From: Pseudomonadota bacterium
Lineage (GTDB): Bacteria > Myxococcota > Bradymonadia > UBA4248
Assembly: GCA_017629415.1 (NCBI GenBank)
Contig: JAGBXG010000417.1
Coordinates: 1 to 13,309, forward strand
DNA length: 13,309 nt
Reading direction: 5' to 3'
Shown piece by piece: positions 1 to 6,501 of this stretch; the stretch's first letter is position 1, and each line of letters begins with the position of its first letter. The position numbers were made by a program, and so were the translations under genes. The notes under the pieces were generated by a model. It ran no database searches, was not told where the DNA came from, and saw nothing but the letters and a program-made list of their open reading frames with translations.

Positions 1-249
1 CTCCCAAACGGGGAGAACGCGCCGAAGGCGCGATAGTGGGGCCAGATGAGCGCAGCGAATCAGGTTTCTCCCCAACGGGGAGAACGCGCCGAAGGGCGAT
101 AGAGAGGTCTTGATGAGCGCAGCGAATCCGTTTTCTCCCCAACGGGGAGAACGCGCCGAAGGCGCGATAGTGGGGCCAGATGAGCGCAGCGAATCAGGTT
201 TCTCTCCATTTATGGAGAGAACGCCCGAAGGGCGATAGAGAGGTCAAAA
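1..249. repeat. Tandem 67-bp double-hairpin repeat, four units in an A-B-A-B pattern
   Basis: Four units start at 1, 68, 135 and 202, each exactly 67 bp apart. Each opens with a hairpin (CTCCCC-AAC-GGGGAG in units 2 and 3), followed by a second hairpin (CGCGCC-GAA-GGCGCG in units 1 and 3) and then GATAG. Units 1-3 end with ATGAGCGCAGCGAAT. Units 1 and 3 are nearly identical, while units 2 and 4 share CGAAGGGCGATAGAGAGGTC, so the larger period is 134 bp. Unit 4 changes both stems in a compensated way: CTCTCCAT/ATGGAGAG and CGCCC-GAA-GGGCG. The rest of the gene-free stretch to 320 holds a 10-bp palindrome at 254-263 and a repeated AGGTCAAAA at 241 and 271. No gene is visible. The array lies downstream of the lipoprotein gene on the minus strand. 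Confidence 0.85.
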
Positions 250-320
250 AACGATGCGCGCATGGGGGTGAGGTCAAAACCGAAGCTGACGAAGGAGATG
301 CGCAATATGACGAGCAAAAA

Positions 321-1520
321 CTAGCGAAGCCGCGTCACAGTATATAAGCCATGTGCTGGAATCTTTGCTTCATAACCGTCTACTGAAAGATCCAATTCCC
401 AGTCCATATCAATGCGGTATTCAATCGGTTTCGCAAATCTTGAAGCAATATTGCGCTGGAATGCAGGCAAATCAGCGTAATAATCAATGGCTTCGGGTAC
501 GCCTGTGAGCATCCTAAAACGTGCCTGATTATCTCCATCATGACCCACAATTTCCTGACGCATGTCAATTTCATAACCATAGTGGGCATCATCCAGCCAA
601 GTTTCCAATGTTGTGCGGTCTAATGTTGTTGCACTCAGCACAGGAACGCCTTCAAACGCCACAAACATAAATCCGAATGGCTTCGCTTCATATTTGGCAC
701 TCGGCACATAATAGCGAAACTCAACGAGCAAATCGTCCGACAGCTTCCTGAAGTCGGCCACTTCATCGAACATATCATAAACATTCAATGTGGTAGCATA
801 ATGGTTGCCATAAGCTCGCCCGTTCACATTAACCGGCTGACCATCCACAGTAACCACGCCCTTTGTCACAGGTTCGTGATACGTCAGCACACCATATTTA
901 AAAACTTTATCGGCAGAATTACCGAAATAAACGTTGCCGGAACCAGGTTTCCAACCTTTCACAGGAATTTCGTAAGCAAAATCCCCCCGTTCAAACGTTC
1001 CGGACACATGGAACTGACCATCTGCAAACTTCAGTGCATAATCCCCAAACACAAGCTCCAGCCGATCCGAAGACGCGCTCCAGGCACCTTTTTTGTAATT
1101 CTGTGAAATTTCAAACGTTTCAGCTTCAACATCGCCTTCATATCGTTTGACATAACCGCGCACTTTTCCTTCATTTCGGCTGAATGCAAAATTTGAAATT
1201 TCAAACTTTAGCCGCACTTCATAAGGCCGCGTATAAATATAAAATTCCCATTTTTGAGTATAACCGCCGGAATCCGACATCAGCGGCAAAATATCCCCCA
1301 AAGTAAAAGCTGCAGTACCTTGCGTATAAACGGTCACTGCCGTCTCAGGCAATGCCGACAAATCGACTTGGGGTGCGTCCTGTACACTCGCTGTATCTGC
1401 CGACAGCACGGCACTTTTTTGTTCTGCGTTATCAACCGATGTCACTGCCTCAGTCGCCACATTGGATGTGCCACAGCCCATCAAAAATATAACTGCACCT
1501 GCCCAAAATATTCGTTTCAT
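321..1520 (-). CDS. Lipoprotein with lipocalin-like (CrtC/AttH/Svf1-type) C-terminal half
   Basis: This is a predicted 399-aa exported lipoprotein. The start at 1520 is chosen because AGGAG lies 8 nt upstream and the product then begins with a proper lipoprotein signal: Lys-Arg, a hydrophobic core, and the lipobox LMGC with the modified Cys at residue 16. An upstream in-frame ATG at 1556 would add 12 residues that spoil the signal peptide. A low-complexity linker follows to about residue 60, then a beta-rich body with many aromatic residues. The segment near residues 215-242 (a Gly-Val-Val-Thr-Val strand, then GRAYGNHY) resembles the conserved core of the CrtC/AttH/Svf1 lipocalin-like superfamily. 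That assignment rests on pattern memory, so the function is unknown; binding of a hydrophobic ligand is a guess. It is transcribed divergently from the VWA gene. Confidence 0.8.
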   Translation of the reverse strand: MKRIFWAGAVIFLMGCGTSNVATEAVTSVDNAEQKSAVLSADTASVQDAPQVDLSALPETAVTVYTQGTAAFTLGDILPLMSDSGGYTQKWEFYIYTRPYEVRLKFEISNFAFSRNEGKVRGYVKRYEGDVEAETFEISQNYKKGAWSASSDRLELVFGDYALKFADGQFHVSGTFERGDFAYEIPVKGWKPGSGNVYFGNSADKVFKYGVLTYHEPVTKGVVTVDGQPVNVNGRAYGNHYATTLNVYDMFDEVADFRKLSDDLLVEFRYYVPSAKYEAKPFGFMFVAFEGVPVLSATTLDRTTLETWLDDAHYGYEIDMRQEIVGHDGDNQARFRMLTGVPEAIDYYADLPAFQRNIASRFAKPIEYRIDMDWELDLSVDGYEAKIPAHGLYTVTRLR

Positions 1521-1586
1521 CTCACAAACTCCTGAAAATCGTCCATCCCCCAACAAGCTTTTACACCAGTTTATGCTGCAACGCGA

Positions 1587-1601
1587 TTATGCTATAATCT
1601 G
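1587..1601. promoter_or_regulatory. Symmetric -10 palindrome, candidate bidirectional promoter
   Basis: GATTAT-GCT-ATAATC is a perfect inverted repeat between two divergent genes. On the plus strand it supplies an extended -10 (TG at 1592-1593 and TATAAT at 1595-1600). On the minus strand the same bases read CATAAT, a 5/6 match to a -10, placed for the lipoprotein gene that starts at 1520. Candidate -35 elements are weak on both strands. The transcript toward the VWA gene would have a leader of about 185 nt. Confidence 0.5.
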
Positions 1602-1703
1602 AAATGGTTTTCTTTCTGCCGTTTTCGGCAATATTGGCTTCACAGATGTTGCTATCTGCAAGACACGCCAAACCGCTTCACTCAAATATAATTTCTGCCG
1701 TTC

Positions 1704-1773
1704 GGCTATGTCGGCCGATGGCCTCCATACGCCTCACAGGCGCCGCTATCGGCGAAAATCGCCGATACGCGCC
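1704..1773. repeat. Pair of CTAT...ATACGC hairpins in the VWA gene leader
   Basis: Two hairpins share the same borders. The first runs from GGCTATG (1704-1710) to CATACGCC (1726-1733), with an inner GGCC-GAT-GGCC stem. The second is TATCGGCGA (1747-1755), loop AAA, TCGCCGATA (1759-1767), extended outward by GGCGC (1739-1743) against GCGCC (1769-1773). The second hairpin ends 19 nt before the start codon at 1793, so if transcribed it could affect translation. The same hairpin type appears as a pair at 9130-9219. Confidence 0.7.
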
Positions 1774-1792
1774 GCCCCTCCATATATAGACC

Positions 1793-4630
1793 ATGAAACA
1801 CATCATTTTCTGGCTCATTCTCCTGGCCCTGCTTGCCATGAACCTCCTGGCATTCGGCCACTATATCTGGATGCCCGGCATCGATACTGTCGAATTCACG
1901 AATTTCGATATTATCACATGGCTCAATCAGCTCCCCTTGATCTCTTTGGCTGAACCGCAGACCATCATCCAATACTGTGCTTTTCATCTCCAATGGCTGG
2001 GACTGCTGGCATTTTGGCCTATACTCCTCATACCAGCCAGACATACCCTGTGCGATTTTCCACTTTGGCAACGCACTCTCAGTGCTTTCCTGCGTGTCGC
2101 CTTACTGGCATCCCTCACGCTTGCCATTGTCGATATCGAAAAAACATCCGAAACAAGCCTGGTTTCCATCATTTACGTCGTCGATGTCAGTCCTTCTGTA
2201 CCCGATGAAATGCTGAATGCAGCCCATGCTGAAATTACCGATGCCCTCAGCAAAAAATCCCCCGAAACCAACATTCAAATCGTCACATTCGCGGACAAAC
2301 CGCGCATCATGCCCATCCCCAGTGACGGCAAACTCCCGGCTTTCAACCGTCATATCCATGAAAATCAAAATTCGCCAGAAAACGTTCTTGTCCAACCCGA
2401 TACCGAACAACTCAACAATACCGAACAATCGGACAATGTCACCGATATCGAATCGGCTTTGCGTTTCAGCTATGCCCTATTCCCCGAAAATCATGTCCGT
2501 CGCATCGTTCTCTTAGGCGACGGCAACCAAACTCGAGGGGACGTTCTCTCCGAAGCAGCTCGCGCGCGCGCCCAAAATATCCGCATCGATGTCAAACATC
2601 TGGCGACATCCCCCGTTCGCGAAATCATGATTAAATCCCTTGATATCCGCGAACGTGACAACCTGCGCGTCGGCCAACCCTTCGAACTTACCCTTCAAAT
2701 CGAATCGACACACGAAACACAAACACAAATTACCGTTGAAAAAAATCAAATCACAGATCCCAAGCTTTCCCAAACGATCTCCCTTACACCGGGCGACAAT
2801 TTTATCACACTGACAACAGAAGCCGATGCCCCCGGAAAGCTCGATCTGAAATTTGCTCTTGCCGGCATTTCACCTCAAGACGATCGGTTTTTTGAAAATA
2901 ATACCCTCATCGATCAGCTCGATATCCTCGGAAAACCTAAAATTCTCTACATCGAACAAAATGCCTCCAATGCCAGTTATCTCGAACGTGCATTGGCGGG
3001 TTACGGCGAATCTCAAGGTCAAAACTTTGATGTTGAAGTCAGAACCGGCACCGGTTTGCCGACTTCGATGAAGGAAATGCTCAAATATTCTGCCATTATC
3101 CTCGGTGATGTGCCCAAAGAAACATCGAACGGACGTATCAACGTCACCTCCCAAAACATGAATCTCATTCAGGACTATGTTCGAAAACAAGGCGGCGGAT
3201 TCATTGCTTTAGGCGGCGAACAAGCTCTCGGTCCCGGCGGATACGAAAACACACCCATCGAAAAAATCCTCCCCGTCGAATTCAAAAACGAAACACCGCA
3301 AAAACAACAGTCTTCAGCCATTGCTCTCGTCATCGACAAATCCGGCTCCATGGGCGAAAATAGAAACCTTGAAATCGCCAAAGAAGCTGCAAAAGCCAGT
3401 GTTTCTGCCCTCAATCCTCAAGATCGCGTCGTCGTCATCGGATTTGACGATGCCCCTTACACCGTTGTTCCAGCCACTCGCGCGGTCAATCGATACAGCA
3501 TCAATGATAAAATCTCACGCATGCAACCAAATGGCGGCACAAATATCAAAGATGCCCTCGAAATGACCTATCTCGAACTGGCTATGGTCTCGGCCAAAAC
3601 AAAGCATGCCATCCTGCTCACCGACGGACGAAGTCCTTATTCTGGCATCGACGCACTCGTGCGCGAAATGGCAAGAGCCAAAATTACCGTATCAACCATC
3701 GCATTAAGCAACGCAGATACAACACTCCTGAGCCGTATTGCAAACCTTGGCAAAGGCCGTGCCTATATCGCCAAAGATGCAAACTCCGTCCCAAGACTTT
3801 CTGTCGAAGAAACCAATCGCGTTGCCAATCAAGCCGTTGTCGAAACCCCATTTACCCCCCAGGTCGCCAAATCCCATGACATGATTAAAGGTGTGACATT
3901 CCAAACCTTGCTCGGATATGTCGGCACCAAAGCAAAACCCGGTTCACAAACCATTCTGACCGCGCCTGGAGGTGCCCCCGTGCTCGCGCATTGGTCACTC
4001 GGTACTGGCAAAACAACGGTCTTTACAAGCGATGCCAAAAACAGATGGGCATCCGGCTGGATCCGACAATCCTCAAGCTTCTCAAAGTTCTGGGCACAAG
4101 TCGTCCGTGCCACCATGAAAACAGACGAAGAAACACAATTCGATATGATCGTACACCGCGAAAATGATCGCGTACGCATCATTGTCGATGCCATTTCCGA
4201 AAACGATACATTCCTGAACGGACTTGCCATTACAGCTGAAATCACACGGCCAGACGGACAGCCCATGACGCTCACTCTGCCGCAAACAGCCCCAGGGTTT
4301 TACGAAAATACTTTTGCATTACCCGCTTACGGCACTTACAGAGCTAAAGCAGAACTCATGCAAAATGGCGAATCTATCGGATTTGCCCAAAATACTTTCT
4401 CTTTCCCATACGCCCTCGAGTTTGCACAGCCTGAACCTGATTTTGCCTTGCTCGATGCCGTGGCACAAACCACAAATGGAAAAATTAATCCGGATTTCGA
4501 TACCACTGCCGATCCCGAAGGCATCAAAATCAAATCCTTTACCCCGATTTGGCATTATTTCCTGTTCGCAGCACTGGCGCTGCTCTTGCTCGATGTTTTC
4601 TTCCGACGAGTAAGACTAGCCAAACACTAA
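1793..4630 (+). CDS. Tandem VWA-domain membrane protein with glutamine-amidotransferase-like domain
   Basis: This is a 945-aa predicted inner-membrane protein. Hydrophobic segments at residues 4-22, 66-82 and 98-114 anchor the N-terminus, and one at 919-937 with a basic tail ends the protein. The first VWA domain (about 124-275) has a MIDAS-like set: DVSPS at 131, T217 and D243. A beta-rich linker follows, then a glutamine-amidotransferase-like fold (about 380-500). This has a GGGFIALGG segment but no Cys at the expected nucleophile turn, so it is probably non-catalytic. The second VWA domain (about 508-665) has a complete metal site: DKSGS at 515-519, T583 and D611. The architecture resembles BatA-like and GATase1-like VWA proteins, which bind partners rather than catalyse. 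Stop TAG at 1787-1789 leaves ATG 1793 as the first start, but no Shine-Dalgarno is evident. It appears monocistronic; no MoxR-type ATPase gene lies nearby. Confidence 0.92.
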   Translation: MKHIIFWLILLALLAMNLLAFGHYIWMPGIDTVEFTNFDIITWLNQLPLISLAEPQTIIQYCAFHLQWLGLLAFWPILLIPARHTLCDFPLWQRTLSAFLRVALLASLTLAIVDIEKTSETSLVSIIYVVDVSPSVPDEMLNAAHAEITDALSKKSPETNIQIVTFADKPRIMPIPSDGKLPAFNRHIHENQNSPENVLVQPDTEQLNNTEQSDNVTDIESALRFSYALFPENHVRRIVLLGDGNQTRGDVLSEAARARAQNIRIDVKHLATSPVREIMIKSLDIRERDNLRVGQPFELTLQIESTHETQTQITVEKNQITDPKLSQTISLTPGDNFITLTTEADAPGKLDLKFALAGISPQDDRFFENNTLIDQLDILGKPKILYIEQNASNASYLERALAGYGESQGQNFDVEVRTGTGLPTSMKEMLKYSAIILGDVPKETSNGRINVTSQNMNLIQDYVRKQGGGFIALGGEQALGPGGYENTPIEKILPVEFKNETPQKQQSSAIALVIDKSGSMGENRNLEIAKEAAKASVSALNPQDRVVVIGFDDAPYTVVPATRAVNRYSINDKISRMQPNGGTNIKDALEMTYLELAMVSAKTKHAILLTDGRSPYSGIDALVREMARAKITVSTIALSNADTTLLSRIANLGKGRAYIAKDANSVPRLSVEETNRVANQAVVETPFTPQVAKSHDMIKGVTFQTLLGYVGTKAKPGSQTILTAPGGAPVLAHWSLGTGKTTVFTSDAKNRWASGWIRQSSSFSKFWAQVVRATMKTDEETQFDMIVHRENDRVRIIVDAISENDTFLNGLAITAEITRPDGQPMTLTLPQTAPGFYENTFALPAYGTYRAKAELMQNGESIGFAQNTFSFPYALEFAQPEPDFALLDAVAQTTNGKINPDFDTTADPEGIKIKSFTPIWHYFLFAALALLLLDVFFRRVRLAKH

Positions 4631-4637
4631 ACTCCCC

Positions 4638-5010
4638 TTTTTGCTCGCCAGTTGGCGCACTTTCTTCGTCAACTGCGTTGCTCTGCTCAGTCACGTGCGC
4701 CAGCACGCTCCTTCGCTTCGCGCCTTGTTTCCTCGAATTTGCATCCAACTGGCGGCAAAAAGTTTTATGGTCACCAGTTGCCGCACTGTCTTCGGCTGCT
4801 GCGTCATTCCAGTCGGTCACGTGCGCTGGCACGCTCCCTCCTTTCATGCCTTGCTTCCTCGAAATCACATCCAAATGGCGGCAAAAAGTTTTATAGTCGC
4901 CGTTTGCCGCACTTTCTTCGGCTGCTGCATTGCTCTACTCACGTGCACCAGCATGTTCCTTCGCTTCGCGCCTTGTTTCCTCGAAATTGCATCCAACTGG
5001 CGGCAAAAAA
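4638..5010. repeat. Three 126-bp repeat units with inverted ends
   Basis: Anchors GCAC at 4657, 4783 and 4909 are 126 bp apart. The units differ at many positions; unit 3 has a 4-bp deletion around 4940. The array starts with TTTTTGCTCGCCAGTTGG and ends with CCAACTGGCGGCAAAAAA, which are near-perfect inverted repeats of each other. The same ends meet at each internal junction (CAACTGG at 4747-4753 against CCAGTTG at 4774-4780), so each unit has its own inverted ends. Each unit also holds a small GTGC-N4-GCAC/GCAT hairpin. The array begins directly after the VWA stop codon. Open frames through it are explained by the period being a multiple of three. Confidence 0.8.
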
Positions 5011-5043
5011 CAGTTGCAATGACGAAGTGTTAAGTTCACCCAA

Positions 5044-5075
5044 GGCGGAATGGGATACAGGGTTCCCATTTCGCC
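5044..5075. repeat. 12-bp-stem inverted repeat in convergent spacer
   Basis: GGCGGAATGGGA (5044-5055) can pair with TCCCATTTCGCC (5064-5075) around an 8-nt loop. Eleven pairs are perfect and one is a G-U wobble in RNA. There is no T-run, so it is not a classical terminator, though it sits between two convergent genes and could slow transcription from either side. Confidence 0.55.
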
Positions 5076-5136
5076 CCCAAAACGTCAGCAACCAGTACCC
5101 GTCCAACCCACGAAAAACACCCATCTTTGCAGGATT

Positions 5137-5182
5137 CCAAAGGGGCTCAGCCCCTTTGGTAGGGTCCGGGGCAAAGCCCCGG
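5137..5182. repeat. Two adjacent GGGGC/GCCCC hairpins
   Basis: CCAAAGGGGC-TCA-GCCCCTTTGG (5137-5159) has a perfect 10-bp stem. CCGGGGC-AAA-GCCCCGG (5166-5182) has a perfect 7-bp stem. Palindromes of this look are widespread in bacterial intergenic DNA, so they are probably a common repetitive extragenic palindrome type. They lead into the tandem array that follows. Confidence 0.75.
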
Positions 5183-5187
5183 CGGGG

Positions 5188-5269
5188 TTTGGGGCGGAGC
5201 CCCAAAAGGAAAACTAGTGTTTGGGGCGGAGCCCCAAAAGAAAACTAGTGTTTGGGGCGGAGCCCCAAA
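5188..5269. repeat. Tandem 31-32 bp hairpin repeat, three copies
   Basis: TTTGGGGC-GGA-GCCCCAAA occurs at 5188-5206, 5220-5238 and 5251-5269, separated by AAGGAAAACTAGTG-like spacers, giving periods of 32 and 31 bp. The array ends 28 bp before the stop of the signal-peptidase-like gene on the minus strand, so transcripts of that operon would run into these hairpins. No T-run is present to make a clear terminator. Confidence 0.8.
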
Positions 5270-5296
5270 AGAACTTTGCATATGCCTAGCTGGCGC

Positions 5297-6490
5297 TCAT
5301 CTCAAATGCAGCCCGTATCTTTCAAAAGGCTGTTCATCTTGGGTGTTATAAATGACATAACGCGGCTGCCCTTTAATTTCGCTTTGATGCACGATGGAAC
5401 CATAAGTTGACCGTACACGATCGCGGCGCACTTCACGATTATCTTCAAGAACATAATAATAATCTTCTTCAAGCGTAATTGTGTTTGTTTGAGAAAACAG
5501 CAGCTGATTAGGCGCCAAAATGGGATACCATTTAGCGGGTTCATCCATATTTTCATTGAGTTCCATCAGATGTGGCAATTCATAAGTCAGAATAGCACGC
5601 TCATAAACGCCGTTTTCGGCTTGGTTATGCAGCTGTGTCAAGCTTTTGCCATTCACGGACGGCTGCACTCCGTGAAGCTGCACCTGGTCATGCGGTTTAG
5701 CAATAACACGGCCAAAAAATGCTCGTCTCCGAATGATATCGTTCTCTAAAACTTCTTCTTCAATAAAGACGAGTTCACCGTAATCCGGTTCATCAAACCA
5801 AAAAGCATGTCTGTCGACGAGTATGAGATCACCGCGCATCATGCCAGGCATCATGGTATCATTGCTCATCCAAGTCCGCTGAAAGATAAAATCAGACACG
5901 ACATAAAAAGCAAAACCAAACGGCAGCCAAAATGTCAGTATGGCCAAACTGAACTGTATCCAAGGTTCAATGGGGCGAACATCGAGCAGTTTGCAGACAA
6001 AAGTATGAACAAAACCAATGCCCCAAAAAACGACAATGAGCACGAAAAGGGTCACATACAGCGGCACAGGAAAAAATCCGATTTCCGCAGACAGGCCTGA
6101 GATCAGCAGAAGTGACACCGATATGGCAAGATTCATCACAATACCGTGCGAACGCTTCTTGCCTAAAAAAACGGCGGTTCCAGGAGATAGAAAAGCCGTA
6201 ACAGAGGCAGCAGTCATCAGACCAAGCTGTGCATGGGGATCCATTTCAACAGTGGGTGCTGCATAAAATCCTGCCTCCAACGCATCCCATTCAGCATCCA
6301 ATGCTGTTTCATGCATTTCGGCATCGTTCACATCATCCGAAAGTAAAGCTTCCGAATGACAATCCTTAAGCATTTCACTGTCATCCTCCCCTTGTTCGTG
6401 TACACCCATACCTTGAGACATGGCGGCATCTTGCGGTTCCGCCATGTCTTGAATTTGCGCGGATTCGGTAGAGTGACTCGAACAAGACAT
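5297..6490 (-). CDS. Signal peptidase I-like membrane protein, probably catalytically inactive
   Basis: This 397-aa product is the last gene of a four-gene operon, starting 11 nt after the murA stop; AGTAGG overlapping that stop may serve as its ribosome binding site. Residues 1-85 are acidic and Met-rich. About four membrane segments follow (near 92-110, 117-136, 142-165, 178-200), then a domain with signal peptidase I order: MMPGMMRGDLILVDR (box B, 213-227), YGELVF (box C, 237-242), GRVIAKPHD (box D, 260-268), VNGKSL (279-284) and YYYVLEDNR (box E, 344-352). In active enzymes box B has a nucleophilic Ser before Met-x-Pro and box D begins Lys-Arg. Here these positions are Thr212 and Gly260, and GDNR is EDNR. 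The fold assignment is fairly firm. Inactivity is an inference; Thr212 might act with Lys265 instead. It is longer than typical single enzymes because of the extra N-terminal region and membrane segments. Confidence 0.85.
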   Translation of the reverse strand: MSCSSHSTESAQIQDMAEPQDAAMSQGMGVHEQGEDDSEMLKDCHSEALLSDDVNDAEMHETALDAEWDALEAGFYAAPTVEMDPHAQLGLMTAASVTAFLSPGTAVFLGKKRSHGIVMNLAISVSLLLISGLSAEIGFFPVPLYVTLFVLIVVFWGIGFVHTFVCKLLDVRPIEPWIQFSLAILTFWLPFGFAFYVVSDFIFQRTWMSNDTMMPGMMRGDLILVDRHAFWFDEPDYGELVFIEEEVLENDIIRRRAFFGRVIAKPHDQVQLHGVQPSVNGKSLTQLHNQAENGVYERAILTYELPHLMELNENMDEPAKWYPILAPNQLLFSQTNTITLEEDYYYVLEDNREVRRDRVRSTYGSIVHQSEIKGQPRYVIYNTQDEQPFERYGLHLR

Positions 6491-6501
6491 CAGAAAAGCG
6501 C

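Noticed and set aside
1..249. CRISPR array
   Set aside because: The segments between the palindromes are near-identical rather than unique, and there are no cas genes in the window. The pattern is a plain tandem repeat of hairpins.
1521..1556. Upstream start of the first lipoprotein at 1556
   Set aside because: It would put 12 polar residues before the signal peptide, and the start at 1520 has a good AGGAG at suitable distance.
1706..2071. 121-residue minus-strand frame over the start of the VWA gene
   Set aside because: It overlaps the membrane segments of the clearly coding VWA frame and shows no signal, motif or ribosome site.
4539..4874. 111-residue minus-strand frame with repeated KQG...HVT peptides
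   Set aside because: It overlaps the end of the VWA gene and the 126-bp array. The repeated peptide simply reflects the DNA repeat, and the frame breaks in the third unit because of a 4-bp deletion.
4652..5248. 198-residue open frame on the plus strand
   Set aside because: It is made of the 126-bp repeats and GGGGC palindromes. Its openness follows from a period divisible by three, it has no ribosome site, and neither strand shows a coding substitution pattern.
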